From: Nitzschia sp. pyKryTriq1
Lineage: Eukaryota; Bacillariophyta; Bacillariophyceae; Bacillariales; Bacillariaceae
Direction: 5' to 3'
DNA length: 64,000 bases
NCBI GenBank assembly: GCA_956465555.1
Contig: OY101117.1
Location: 3,038,001 to 3,102,000, forward strand
The first letter of the stretch is position 1. Each line of letters begins with the position of its first letter. Shown in pieces: positions 1 to 10,987 of this stretch. The position numbers and the translations under genes were made by a program. Below the pieces are notes generated by a model. The model was given only the letters and a program-made list of their open reading frames with translations. It ran no database searches and was not told the origin of the DNA.

Positions 1-936
1 CGCATCTTCAGCTTCACTTGTAGAAGTTGGATTTTGCTTCCTTTTGCCTAGCTCGGATTGCAGACGCTTTCCTTCTCGCGTGAGTTCTTGCAGTCCCTGT
101 CCACCCATGACAGCGGCCGTCACCGTGGCACTGGTTGTACTTGTACTACTACTAGTATTAGCTTCCAGAGACTGAACGGCGCCTTGTGTAAGGGATTGGG
201 TGGCCGCAAGCAAAGCACCTTGTTCCAAGAGAGCATTACGGCGGTCCTTGGCGGTTTTCAGTTGCGTCGCAAGTTGCGAAAGCTCTTCTTGGAGTTTGGC
301 CATCTCCTCCTTGGAAGGAATCTCTTCCTTGTTTGGGTAGACAGCGACGACGACCGCAGGAGTAGTAGTAGTAGTAGAAGAAGAAGACGAGGCTGCAGCT
401 GACGATTCTCCTTCTTCGAGCGCTGTGTCTGTTTCTTTTGCTGCTGTATCGGACATCAAAACGCGCTGAACGATCATTTGGCGACGTCGCGGAGCCGAAT
501 GACGCAAGGTAAAGATGTTTCGCTGAGCGTAAACTTCCACCACATCGATATTCTTCATGTACGGCTTTTGAATCATTTGCACTAATAACGCCTTCTTGTT
601 GGTGGATTTTTTGCCGCCGGTACTTGTAGTAGTACTGGTATTCCTAGCAGCATCATTATCATCATCTTGCAGCAACGGCAATGACGCGACACCCGACTGG
701 ATGCCGCGTTCCAAAGACTCTGCCAAGGCGTCTGCAAATTCCTCACTGATGGTATTTTTCCCAAAGACCACCGCCTCTTGTTCTTCGAGGGAAAGTATAG
801 TATCAGCAGTAGTACTTGTAGTAGTAGTTTTCGAGGATGGTGTTGCCGGAGAAGATGATGCAGTCTCCTGTTCGCCGGATGCAACGGTACGTGTACCGGT
901 TCCGGTAAGCGGCGACATCATGTTGATGGTTGCCAT
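1..936 (-). CDS. Mis12/Mtw1-like kinetochore protein (partial, cut by window edge)
   Basis: A frame runs open from an ATG at 936 to the left edge without a stop (over 310 residues), so the C-terminus is missing. After a Ser/Thr-rich leader comes a helical stretch (about residues 45-80), then the motif VEVYAQRNIFTLR, then a second coiled-coil-like segment that starts IPSKEEMAKLQEELSQL. In Mis12/Mtw1 proteins the same order is seen: an N-terminal head, an E-[IV]-Y-x-x-[RK]-N-I-F motif, and a coiled coil starting near a proline. Mis12 belongs to the four-subunit complex that joins centromeric chromatin to the Ndc80 complex. The family call rests on motif order only. Two Ser/Thr tracts encoded by simple repeats interrupt the conserved parts. 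It could instead be another coiled-coil protein. Confidence 0.5.
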   Translation of the reverse strand, partial: MATINMMSPLTGTGTRTVASGEQETASSSPATPSSKTTTTSTTADTILSLEEQEAVVFGKNTISEEFADALAESLERGIQSGVASLPLLQDDDNDAARNTSTTTSTGGKKSTNKKALLVQMIQKPYMKNIDVVEVYAQRNIFTLRHSAPRRRQMIVQRVLMSDTAAKETDTALEEGESSAAASSSSSTTTTTPAVVVAVYPNKEEIPSKEEMAKLQEELSQLATQLKTAKDRRNALLEQGALLAATQSLTQGAVQSLEANTSSSTSTTSATVTAAVMGGQGLQELTREGKRLQSELGKRKQNPTSTSEAEDA

Positions 937-2284
937 TTTGTAGTTGTAGTTGTAGTTGTAGTGGTAGTGGTAGTGGTAGTGGCGAGGAGCAAAGTACTGG
1001 TACCGTACCTGGTACAGTACCGTATTGTGATGTGATGGTGGTGTCCCCTTCGTCATTGTCTCCTGCAACAACAGGAAGGAGCAAGACAAACGCAACAAGA
1101 GAAAGAGCCAGCAAAAGCCCTGGGCGGGCCTCCCTGCCGGTACGTACTACCGGTACAAGTGTACGGTACCAGTAGCTGGTACTACCGGTACGGCATTACG
1201 GTACAGTACCTGGTACAGTACAGCACAGGTACTGTACAATACTACGGTACCAGGTACAAGTAGCTGCCGTCCGCACATGTTGACAATAATGGCGCGACTG
1301 GTATGTATGCATATATATAATTGGGGCAGGGTGGGTCGCCTGTTACACCACTACTGGTACATACATACATATACAAAGATTTGTGATGAGAACATCATGA
1401 ACAGCTAATATATCCATATCAAGACCATCATTATCACTGTCTGTAGTATCATTTAATAAAGCAAAACTAGTGTTGCTAATCGATTGCTTTCTAATATTGT
1501 GAGCTTTAAACTATTTGCTTTTGGTTTGCTTGTAAGATGTAATAAAGCAAAACTAGTGTTGCTAGCTAATCGATTGCTTTCTAACATTGTGAGCTTTAAA
1601 CTATTTGCTTCTTTTGAATCAATATGTCCGAATAGTATGTAGCCAGCGGCGATGGCTTCTCTGTGTTTTCACCATCCTCATAACTTGCGACACTCTCAAT
1701 ATCGAATAGCGATAGCAAGAAATTTTCATCATAGCCCACCCGCCGCCGACCCTTCTTGTTTGACCGAGGAGCTCGATTCAAGCTATGCTTCAAGCTCGCC
1801 CGGTCAAAATTTGGAAAGGCACGGTTCGAGCATATGCTCCAGTAACTAGACCGCAAAATTTCCAACTATTTCAGTCCTACCAGTCCGGCGGAAGAAGACT
1901 ACTAGCAGAAGCGGTGAGCGGAGCGTGCCGCTCGTTAGATCGTGCCCCAGACGGAATAAAACCCCGTTAAATCGCACCCGACTGTACCGGTACGTACAGT
2001 ACTGTAGTAACGGTGCCGGTACAGTGGCTGTTATGCCGCAGTACCGGTACATACGGTACAAGTACCGTACTTGTACGCCAGCACAGAGACTAGTATCAGC
2101 ATCTCGTACGCAGCGGTACCGTATCTCGTACAGTATTGGTACACTGTACGAGTGTATCATTATTTCTCGTCAAGATCAATAAAGTGCTGGTGCTACCGGT
2201 ACCGTACCGGTATTGTCGTCACCATCGTTTGACTAAAGCATCACCACCACCAGCAAGTCTTTAGCACTGAGTGCAAAAATCACA
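937..2284. other. Intergenic region with GTAC palindromes and a short duplication
   Basis: About 1.3 kb without a gene I can support. Two dense clusters of GTAC-centred short palindromes lie at about 1141-1265 and 1980-2215. A tandem duplication lies at 1455-1610. Short open frames here lack recognisable domains and are mostly formed by the repeats. Confidence 0.6.
1455..1610. repeat. Direct duplication of a 66-70 bp unit
   Basis: Copy 1 is 1455-1520 and copy 2 is 1541-1610, separated by 20 bp. Both start AATAAAGCAAAACTAG and end CTTTAAACTATTTGCTT. Copy 2 carries a 4-bp AGCT insertion after TTGCT and one T/C change. It looks like a fairly recent local duplication of AT-rich non-coding DNA; no function is visible. 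Confidence 0.85.
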
Positions 2285-3643
2285 ATGTCAACCACAGTAC
2301 CGTCCAGCAATAATGGTTCTTCTCAAGCTGTCTCACGATCCAACGAGTTGCTTTCCTGTTGCAAAACGGCATGGAAAATCCAGCAGCAGCAACAACCACA
2401 ACCACTGGATCAGCCACCTCCTCCAAAGCCCATATTTAAGTTAGCCGACTCGACTCATGGAAGTCCTCCCGCGGCCCTGATGATACTGGAAGAAGGTTTA
2501 ACCTTATTGAGAGCCATGGAGTTTGGATTGAAGCAACTGCAAGTGTTGGTGAGACGACGTGGCCATACCAACGATCCCACACAAGAAATTGCCACATTGG
2601 TGCAACAATTAGAACAGGACACGACAGAATTGACCGATTTTTGTCAGCAACTCCTGCAAACCCGACGTCGCTCGACGCAAGCGAAACGACACTGGGAATT
2701 TGTCGTGCAATGGTTCCAACAAGTCGCCAATCATTATTCGACGCAACTGCAATCCTGTCTCAAAGTACGAGGGGACGTCTTGACGGAACAAGCGCAACAA
2801 CGCAAAAAATTATTGGCCGATCCGAAACAAACAAAAAAGAAAACAGCCACTGGATCCGCATCAGGAGCAGGAGTGCATAGTATGGGCGGTCGAAGGGCCG
2901 CCTCATCGTCGACAGCCACTCCCTTGTTTGACAGCCCCCTTTTCACTGCCGCCCCATCCAATACTAATAATAGTTATAATGGTACTAGTGGCGGTGGCGG
3001 CGGTGGTGGCGGTGTGGTTCCTCATCCACATTCCATGAATAATGGATATTCTCAACACAACAATGCGAGTAGTACTACGAACAATGGATACTCTAATTCA
3101 TCATCGGCACCGACATCTTCTACATCTTCGTACTATGGTGGTGGGGGTGGCGGCGGAACAAGCGGAGGAGGAGGAGGTTATGGCGGGGCTGGATATGGAG
3201 GCGGCGGCTATGGATCGACGGGGGCTGTGGGTGGAACAGGAATAAGACAACGCAAGGCAGAGACAGTCGCCTCAACTACTACCATGACGATGGATTATTC
3301 AATGCAACAACAAGAGGAGGAAGAAGAAAAGGTCCATCAACAAATTCAACAACGAAAGCAACAAAGACAAACACAACAAAGATTGAACGAAGCTCAACAG
3401 GCTGAAACCATGTTGGGAGAGCTTGGCCAGCTCTTTGGGAAAATGTCGAGCTTGATTAGTCAACAGGGTGAAGTACTGGAAAAGATTGAAGATGACGTCG
3501 AAGCGGCACATTCGGATATCATTGCCGGACAAGAAGAATTGACCAATCTTTACAGTCTCAAAAAGGGCAATCGACCACTCATCATCAAGACCTTTTTGAT
3601 TTTGAACTTTCTCATCATTTTTATGAGAGCCTACAAAAGATAA
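2285..3643 (+). CDS. STX5: Syntaxin-5/Sed5-like Qa-SNARE
   Basis: Single-exon frame of 452 residues. The C-terminus holds a Qa-SNARE helix (about residues 370-432) with LFGKMSSLISQQGEVLEKI and EDDVEAAHSDI, a zero-layer glutamine near residue 394, then a short basic KKGNRP linker and a single tail anchor (about 435-449) closing with RAYKR. The N-terminal half has helices compatible with an Habc bundle. Order and wording best match syntaxin 5/Sed5/SYP3, the Qa-SNARE of ER-Golgi and intra-Golgi fusion. A low-complexity Gly/Ser/Asn/Tyr linker (about residues 195-330) encoded by GGT/GGC and AAT runs separates the two parts, which makes the protein longer than the usual 300-350 residues. The start is the first ATG. 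Confidence 0.85.
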   Translation: MSTTVPSSNNGSSQAVSRSNELLSCCKTAWKIQQQQQPQPLDQPPPPKPIFKLADSTHGSPPAALMILEEGLTLLRAMEFGLKQLQVLVRRRGHTNDPTQEIATLVQQLEQDTTELTDFCQQLLQTRRRSTQAKRHWEFVVQWFQQVANHYSTQLQSCLKVRGDVLTEQAQQRKKLLADPKQTKKKTATGSASGAGVHSMGGRRAASSSTATPLFDSPLFTAAPSNTNNSYNGTSGGGGGGGGVVPHPHSMNNGYSQHNNASSTTNNGYSNSSSAPTSSTSSYYGGGGGGGTSGGGGGYGGAGYGGGGYGSTGAVGGTGIRQRKAETVASTTTMTMDYSMQQQEEEEEKVHQQIQQRKQQRQTQQRLNEAQQAETMLGELGQLFGKMSSLISQQGEVLEKIEDDVEAAHSDIIAGQEELTNLYSLKKGNRPLIIKTFLILNFLIIFMRAYKR

Positions 3644-3946
3644 AATGACGACGATTCATTCCATTCCGGGATTGCTACCGAGTTCGCTGGTATACAGGAA
3701 GGTATGCAGAGAGGACTTGCGTACGAATCCCGCTAAATTAAAGCATTCCACCCTTACGCTGGTTTCGTATTGTAGCACTATTCGATTCGTAGAGTAGTAG
3801 GAGCAGTCGAAATGGCTCTTGCCATATGTTGTGTATTCGGATGTTTATAATTCAAAAGGCATCGATGGGTATAATACTCGTACGATTCTTCCGACTTGCC
3901 AAACAACTACTCCACACAGATAAAGTTCTGGTACCATCTACGCCAT
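3644..3946. other. Short convergent intergenic gap
   Basis: About 300 bp between the stops of two convergent genes. It should hold both 3' untranslated regions. I see no gene or clear repeat in it. Confidence 0.6.
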
Positions 3947-5847
3947 CTACGATTTGGACTGGGGGCTTCCCTCGGTGGCTCCTCCTTGTAGCAAGGTAAA
4001 TGGGTCGGTTACCTCTAGCATAACGGCAGCGCAAACGAGCCCTCCCATCATAGCAGCAGGAAAACCAGGCGTGACAATATCTTGTCCCGTCAAATAGAGA
4101 CCAGATACTTCCGGGAGCTTAGATCGTAAACGTAGGTAGTACATGCTCGGCTCAAATCGTTTCATATTTGGCTCCAGGCCATAGGCAGCACCGTGTTCAC
4201 TCCCTAGGAGGCGGGAGGCTGTCAACGGAGTTCCAATTTGAAAGTGATCCACGCCCTCCAAACCCTTCGGTAGATCGGGGCAATCGGCTTCGAGAACTTC
4301 CGCCACCCTTCTCCAGACTTTGTCGGCGAGACGGGTCTTCATTTGCTCATACTCTTTACCCCGGTCGGACTCGTATTTTGCAAACCACGAGTAGGGAAGT
4401 TCGGTGATGATTTCCATGGTGGACTTCCCTGGGTAATCTTTTGGCCAGGACTTGTCGTGAACGCATGCGGGATTAACAATGATCGGTCCCAAGTGTAATT
4501 CCTCCCCTTCCATGGCCTCGGCGATTGATTCATCTTTCAGTGCGCTTTCGATCGACATTGCTTCCACCTTTTCCATATTGCCAGGCAAATCATTGGATGC
4601 ATGAATGAAAAAGAGGCCCCCCTTCGGCAAATTCAACTTTTCCGGGCTCATGGATAGTCCCACATTGAGGAACAGGAAGGTTTGGGAGGGATGCAGGTGT
4701 GCCGTCGCAACACTGGAGACATGATCATCATCCACCTTCACATCAATCGTTCCTGGTGGAAGCAAATGTTTGGCGGTATTGATAAGGCCCACATCGGACA
4801 CAACGGTCTTTGCCTTGATAACTGTACCATCCTTTATTTCCACTCCCGTAGTGACCTTCTTTTCCTTGCCCCGTCCCTCTACCACGACGCGCTTGACGTC
4901 GGCACAAACCATGACTTGACCTTCGTGAGCGACCAAGTTCTTGATAATCTTGGTGGCAATTGTTGATGGTCCGCCATGTGGATAATATGCACCATGGCGA
5001 TATGCATTCATGATAACTGCATGGATGACGAACGGAGAACGACTTGGATCAGTTCCATAATCGGGAAAATTGGCAGCCAGGAGACCTTGAAGTTCCTTGT
5101 TCTCGGTCATGTTCTCCAAGGCTTTTTGCAGGGAAATTGATGCCCATTTACTGTAGCCCCCATCTATTAATTTATGCAATCCGGTCCAAGTCAAGAACTG
5201 GGCAATCGGGAGCGGGATACTCTTGAATAAAAACGATCGATTGAAGGCAGCGTTGGCCTCCTTGAGCGATCGGAAATATTCTTCAATGCCCTTGCTTTCG
5301 CTGGGAAACTTTTCCAGCAAATACTTTTTGAAGATGTCATGGTCGGAGAACCTGTCGTATCTAGAAGATGCAGCACCCAGGATTGCGGTCTCGTAGGGTT
5401 CTGAAACACGATTAGAATATAAAACACCGGTGGTTATCAATCGAATAAATACATAGTACGAATAGACTCATGTATACTGTACTCTGTCCTCCATCGTAGG
5501 CCTACGGTATGGTACAGGTACGTACCTTCGATCTTGTCCCAGACCACTGGATCGCCCACGGGAGTCAGCGAGTCCAAGGTCATTTTATGGATTCCCCCCT
5601 CGTGCATGCTTCCGATGTAGTGAATTCCTGTTCCAAAACGATATCCATTGGATTCGAAAGTATGTGTGCATCCTCCAGCTGTCCAGTGCTGTTCCAGCAC
5701 CAGTACCTTCTTGCCATTTTGGGCCAAGAGAGAGGCTGTGGCTAAACCTCCAATACCCGACCCAATCACAATCGCATCCCATACCTTGTCGGGATCAATT
5801 TCTGCCACATCATATTTGACACAGTCTCCGAGGTGAGATTCCATCAT
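3947..5847 (-). CDS. RETSAT: RETSAT / carotenoid-isomerase-like FAD oxidoreductase
   Basis: Two exons: 5526-5847 and 3947-5400, joined across a 125-bp GT-AG intron (5401-5525) that splits a Glu codon. The product is 591 residues. Exon 1 carries the FAD dinucleotide motif ([13 protein letters not shown], residues 29-41), the [12 protein letters not shown] segment and FGTGIHYIG. The C-terminus carries [19 protein letters not shown], the flavin-closing motif of the phytoene-desaturase superfamily, in the form typical of all-trans-retinol 13,14-saturase and CrtISO-like proteins. These enzymes saturate or isomerise polyene double bonds. The actual substrate in an alga (a carotenoid or retinoid) cannot be told from sequence. 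There is no obvious N-terminal targeting peptide. A second in-frame ATG lies at 5844. Confidence 0.87.
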
Positions 5848-6855
5848 GTCGTTGAATGTTTGTTGTTTGTTTTTTCCTTCAAGTTAATGGAGTTTGTATT
5901 TACTTCTTGAGTTTCTTGTCTTGTCGTATCAATATTCAATATTGTCATTTGATGATAGTGTATTGTTGATGAGAACCACCGCGCATCATGCATCGCATCA
6001 CTCTCGTGATACTGCAATTCTCATATGAGAAGCGTTCCGTGGCATCATCTCCCCGCCGGCCACCGACCGTTCATTCTTCGCCTTCTTGCTTGGCTTGGCT
6101 TGGCTTGGCTTGGCTTCTCGTTCACATTCGTTTCACAGTACCGGCACGAGTGCACGCACACGCATTGTCTACCCTGCTCTACTCGCGTAGAGCTAGCTAT
6201 CAAAGCAGGATAGAATGGAATAGCAACAGCAACGACAAAGATCGATCATCATCCCTCGGAGTGAGAGGTGTGACAGACACCAAAAAACCATTACCAGTGC
6301 GAGCACTGTACCAGGTACAAGTACCAGAAAGTACACTGTGTATGACAAACGAAAGAAACGGGGGACGAAAGAGAGGAGGAGCAAGGGAATAACAGGGGGT
6401 GATCTGGCCTCCCCAGTACCGGTACAGTGTACAGTACCAGCACTTGTACTGGCATACTGGTACTTTAGATACCGTACAAGGTGCTGACGACGCACGTGCG
6501 TGCGCGCGGGCCGCCCGCGAAGGAGAAACTGTTAGTGAATGAATGAATGAATGCGATGATGAAGCCACGAAAGTTCCGTAAAGCAATGCTCCCGAACGGC
6601 TACAGTACTTGTACTGTCTGTATTTCCAAAGGACGGAGTCGACCATGAGCATCCGCCTACAAGTACAAGTACAAGTACTCATACCGGTACTGTATTGGCT
6701 TGCGGTGCCGACCTTCCTTGCTGTACCGTGCGATTGTATTGCATCGATCGAGACAACAGCAAGACATCGCTCCTAGTACAAGTAAACAGCAATCTCTTCT
6801 GTACCAGTACAGTACCAGTAGTCTACTCGTAGACTAAAAGTATACTGTCTGTATC
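5848..6855. other. Intergenic region with simple repeats and GTAC clusters
   Basis: About 1 kb between divergent genes, so both promoters should lie here. It has a (CTTGG)n pentamer tract at about 6086-6117, a GAAT tetramer tract near 6537-6552 and GTAC palindrome clusters at about 6305-6330, 6418-6482 and 6600-6840. The open frames crossing it are low-complexity and I reject them as genes. Confidence 0.6.
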
Positions 6856-8183
6856 ATGAGTGATCCCAAAGTCTTAAAAAGTCCCACGGCGACCGGGCTA
6901 GGCGAGACGATGCCTCAATTTGCTCTCTCCGGTAAGTCAATGAAAATTGCACAAGTACTCGTAGCCTAGCACCCCCAAGCCGATGCATTGGAATACTGTG
7001 TCGGTACATCATATGCACGCCTTTCTCACCACTTCATTCATTCAAAATTATCAATGTTCATCGTACGTATGTACGCGTAGAAATAACAGTGGGTCGACTG
7101 GTGGGCCAGGGAGGCTTCTCGGTGGTTTGCAAGATTGATAGCATTGAACTTGACGAAGTTTACGATACCGGAGAAAAGGAATCCCAGGCGCGCTCGGACT
7201 TTGCCGCTTCGATTCGAGAGAACCATTACGTCATGAAGAGCCTGCGCACAGATTTACCGGAGGAAGAGTACGTCAAGGGCATCGTGGATCTAGCGATTGA
7301 AGCGGAGTTCCTCTCTGTCTTGAGTCACCCGAATATCATTTCCATGCGCGCCATGGCCAATTCGGACCCGCATGAATCCAAGTTCTTTGTAGTTTTGGAT
7401 CGTCTCGTCAGCACTTTGGATCGCAAGTTCAATCATTGGCGCAAAATTGTCGGTGAGAATAGCGGGATGTGGCTGGGCCCCTTCGGCTACTGCTGTGCCA
7501 AGGAACATTTCCTGTATCAGGCGTGGGTGGAGCGAATTACGGCAGCGAGGGATATTGCCAACGCCATTTACTATCTACACACCAACGGCATCGTTTATCG
7601 AGATCTTAAGCCGGACAATCTTGGATTTGATGCGAGCGGGAATTTGAAACTCTTTGATTTTGGTTTGGCGAAACGTCTGGACCCAGAACACAAGACACAT
7701 GACGGAGTGTATTTCTTAACAGGGAACACGGGTTCCCTGAGGTACATGGCACCCGAAGTGGCGAAAGGAGAGCCTTACAATCAACGCGTGGATTCGTATT
7801 CTTTTGGGATTCTATTTTGGCAAATCTGCTCCCTCCAGACTCCCTTTGCTGGATTTTCAACGAGGATGCATTCGGAGCAGGTCGTTCGACAAGGGCACCG
7901 ACCCAGGGTAGAGTTGTCGTGGCCCGAGTCATGGTCAGATCTGATGAATCGAGCATGGCACCCAGATTCGGCGAGTCGTCCTGACTTTGATGAGATTGCC
8001 GTCTTTCTCGACGATCAGGTGGATCAACTCGTAAACAACGAAGGCCAAATTCCGTCTAGAGCGTCAGAGATTAAGGCCAAGAAGAAGAACAAGGAAGCTG
8101 TGGCTGGACGATTGGATGTGGATACTCGATTATCGACGACAGAAGATGCGACATCAAAACGATTCGACACCGATGTGGTGTAA
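6856..8183 (+). CDS. Protein kinase, TKL-like
   Basis: Two exons: 6856-6931 and 7090-8183, with a 158-bp GT-AG intron (6932-7089) that splits a Val codon. The product is 389 residues. Exon 1 encodes only a 25-residue leader. The kinase domain begins at the exon junction with the glycine loop (GQGGFSVV, residues 31-38), then VMKSL (catalytic Lys), YRDLKPDNLGF (catalytic loop, with Tyr in place of the usual His), DFGLAK, YMAPEVAKGE and the VDSYSFGILFWQI helix. The last three segments resemble tyrosine-kinase-like (TKL) serine/threonine kinases. All catalytic residues are present, so an active kinase is likely. The basic tail has no further domain. The intron matters: without it the first ATG of the second exon is far inside the domain. 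Confidence 0.9.
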
Positions 8184-8495
8184 AGTACTGGTACGCAACT
8201 GGTGGGAGGAGGACACCGACACACAAATAAATGCTGATGGATGATTTATCCGTACATCATCAAGGGTGTGACGGGTACCCGTAGGCGTGCGATTTCACTG
8301 CACGAGTACATTAGTAGGACTACCGATACTGGTAGCATGTGTAATAGGAGTAGTATTCAAGTTCGCACTCAACTGTTTATGTCAACTCAAACAATGAATA
8401 ATAATAATAATAATAATATTTTTGTGGATCTCGCCTATTCTACTAGTAGTGCAACGATTGGTCGTCGTTGTCGTACAGGTACAGTACTGCTACTG
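8184..8495. other. Intergenic gap with AAT microsatellite
   Basis: About 310 bp between convergent genes. An (AAT)n tract of about 21 bp lies near 8397-8417, and a CTG/CTA-rich patch near 8487-8510. No gene is seen. Confidence 0.55.
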
Positions 8496-8927
8496 CTACT
8501 GCACTACTACAGCTTGAGGGGGAATTCCTCGTTGGTTCTCTTTATCCCACTCCCAGCCATTCTGAAGCGCGTGCATGTACCGACATGTACAACATTCAGT
8601 TGTCGTCCACGTGAAATTGAATTGGCGTCGAAACCATTCTGGGAGTGGCAGAGATCGCCATTCATGATAGGAATTGCATAGTGTTTCATTCCGCATACAT
8701 TCTTGCAAATGTTCCGCCAAGCGCGTCACATTTCGGTCAAAATCGGCCACATCGATAATGGAACCCTCGGAGTGAGCCGTCTCTTTACCGACCGACACGA
8801 TCTGATATTTCGCAGAGTCGTAGTCGGGAGGTGTCGTCTCGGGCGGTAAGGTCTGATTGGCAGAGGAGGAGTTGGGAAATCTTGGTATCGAGGAGGATCC
8901 ATATATTGATGGTGCATGCGTCGTCAT
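8496..8927 (-). pseudogene. C-terminal fragment of a GT10 alpha-1,3-fucosyltransferase
   Basis: A 143-residue frame resembles only the last third of a family-10 fucosyltransferase: SIYGSSSIPRF (where the family has its acceptor-loop GAPNI-type motif), SIIDVADFDRNVTRLAEHL, NETLCNSYHEWRSLPLPEW and a closing C-C-x-C cluster. GT10 enzymes are Golgi type II proteins of about 350-500 residues that move fucose from GDP-fucose to N-acetylglucosamine on glycans. The membrane anchor and the donor-binding part are absent, and I find no matching frame upstream on this strand as far as the gene at 9918. It is therefore probably a truncated copy. A distant 5' exon is the alternative. Confidence 0.45.
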
Positions 8928-9917
8928 ATTTCTGAATCGTGCGATGAGGATATCGCACGATCACCATGCTTATTTTTCAGCGTCGTTGGTTTATCCATCT
9001 GTTCATCGTTCTGCCTAGCTACATCACCGCCGATAGATTCTGTCAACTTTTACATCTGAAAGAGGACGGACAGCTTCTCGAAGCTTAACATTGCGAATAT
9101 GATCATCAGGAAAGGGATTCATCGTGGACATTCCATTTTTGTTCAGGCTGTACAGTACCGGTATGTGGCACAAGAGTGTCTTCGGGGTGTACTTCTTGTG
9201 CAAGTAAAATAATGGTTGTTGGTTGTTAAAAATGTCGTCGTCGTCGGGGGGTGGATGGCTATCTTGCCATTATTTTTACGAGTATTATTACTGTATTACT
9301 GTATTTTCATCAACAGCAAGAAATCGTCAGGCGAAGCATTCGCTCGGCGGCGAGCTCTTTTACGTTCTAATTGTCGCTGCTCTACTAACTTAGTACCGGT
9401 AGACTCGCTACATAAGAGTACTCGTAGTTGTAGTTAGTGGAAGAATTTTAGAGAGGGCTATTAATTTTGGGGCTGGCGAATCATGATGTTATTCATTATT
9501 CTGGCAGCCAATAGGCTGCTCATAATTAAGGTAGGAGGCACCGAAGGTACCAGGTTTTCGAAAGAATCATCCGGCATATAGAGAGGGATTGAATTTCTAG
9601 TTAAGTAATATTTGGTTTTGTCATCCATCGTCAGATGCAAGATACCGGTACCAGGTTCATCCGCTCCTGAAGAACAAGGCGTTAAGCTCGAGGAACGACG
9701 AATGAGAACCAGATACCTGATTCACACGTTTGTGGAGAATGAAAGGCCGGGGGGTGGAATTGTGCGTGCCGGTACACATAGAGTATTGTACCAAGCACCA
9801 AGGGATTCCCTTGGTTCTACCATTTCCGAATGAATTCTGACCGACGGTACCGCTACAACAGTAGCGACAAAGACAAACTCAAACCCGAGAAACAGAACCT
9901 CACAAAACGAGAAAGCC
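8928..9917. other. Intergenic region, no gene seen
   Basis: About 1 kb upstream of the helicase-associated-domain gene and upstream of the fucosyltransferase fragment. It has scattered GTAC motifs (near 9161, 9395, 9645 and 9850) and a GTC trinucleotide run near 9235-9250. Open frames are short and carry no domain. Confidence 0.5.
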
Positions 9918-10973
9918 ATGTCTGTGGCCCTGATACTAACGGAACGAAGCACTTTCCCCTTTTTCCAAATGGCACCGCCATCGCCCTCACCTTTTGAACG
10001 AAGTGTTGTATCGTCTTTTTATAATGGTACGAATACACTATCCGAACACGACGCAGAACAAGAATCCTCGACAGCAGCACGTTCACTCTCTCGAAAGGAA
10101 GGAAGCGCTGACATTCAATCAAGAGACCTCGATCCCTTACCTATAGATCCATCCGCTTGCAAGGTAGTCGGGCAAATCACAGCCTCAGAACTCTTCGTCC
10201 ATGGCGACCAGAGGCGAATCTTGGACCAATTTAGAGCTATGGCGCAAGCTAGTAGTAGCACCGGAACACAAGCGAAGCCAATTGGAGTACAAACGATGAA
10301 CTATGCTGATTATTCAAGTCACGCGGCACAAGCATATCAAGAGGTCAGACATGTGCAAGCTGACCAAACTTCAAGCAACACGAGCGCATCCAATAGGACG
10401 AGTACGACGTATTCTGGCACAGGGGATGACGAATCAACACGGAGTGATCCATCCTTCGTCACTCGCCTCAAATCAGATTCTTCTCAGGTTCATGACCGAT
10501 GGGATGATAGGTTCGAGGAGTTGCGCCGTTTTGTTAGGCAAAACGGCCATTGTCATGTTCCCACTCGGTTGGAATCGAATCCATCACTAGCTCGCTGGTG
10601 CAAGCGGCAAAGGTATCAGCACAAGCTCAAGCAAGCAGGAGACCATTCTACACTCACAGATGAGCGTGAACAGCAGCTTGATGATATTGAATTCGTGTGG
10701 GACGCTCATACTTCATCTTGGGAAGAACGTTTCATGGAATTGGTTGAATTCAAGAATAAGAACGGACATACCAGCGTGCCTCGTTCGAAAGGTAAGCTCG
10801 GGAGCTGGGTGAAATCTCAAAGAAGACAGCACGCCCTGTACATCCGTGGGCTTAAAACTCATTTGACACCCAGCCGTGTGGCCAAGATTAACTCCCTGGG
10901 ATTCCAATGGGTGGGGAGCAAGAGTCCTTTTCCGAAAGGAAGTGGCTACCACGGTGATTCATCATCAGGATAG
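9918..10973 (+). CDS. Helicase-associated (HA) domain protein
   Basis: Single-exon frame of 351 residues. Residues 1-185 are polar and Ser/Thr/Gln-rich without a known fold. Two helicase-associated repeats follow. The first (about 190-262) has WDDRFEELRRFVRQNGHCHVP and LARWCKRQR. The second (about 267-340) has WEERFMELVEFKNKNGHTSVP, LGSWVKSQRRQH and a closing SLGFQW. The HA domain (PF03457) was named from bacterial helicase tails and is strongly expanded in diatoms and related algae, often without a helicase, as here. A DNA- or nucleic-acid-binding role is inferred from its Trp and basic pattern and is not proven. There is a second in-frame ATG at residue 18. Confidence 0.82.
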   Translation: MSVALILTERSTFPFFQMAPPSPSPFERSVVSSFYNGTNTLSEHDAEQESSTAARSLSRKEGSADIQSRDLDPLPIDPSACKVVGQITASELFVHGDQRRILDQFRAMAQASSSTGTQAKPIGVQTMNYADYSSHAAQAYQEVRHVQADQTSSNTSASNRTSTTYSGTGDDESTRSDPSFVTRLKSDSSQVHDRWDDRFEELRRFVRQNGHCHVPTRLESNPSLARWCKRQRYQHKLKQAGDHSTLTDEREQQLDDIEFVWDAHTSSWEERFMELVEFKNKNGHTSVPRSKGKLGSWVKSQRRQHALYIRGLKTHLTPSRVAKINSLGFQWVGSKSPFPKGSGYHGDSSSG

Positions 10974-10987
10974 TTGTCAGTAAATCC

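Noticed and set aside
1596-1865. An 89-residue frame on the minus strand
   Set aside because: Composition is protein-like, but it overlaps the duplicated repeat at one end and has no recognisable domain or clear gene context.
6200-6682. A 160-residue minus-strand frame rich in Cys, Tyr and Arg
   Set aside because: It is produced by GTAC-type repeats, which read as CTC/TGT/TAC words; no domain and no conserved pattern.
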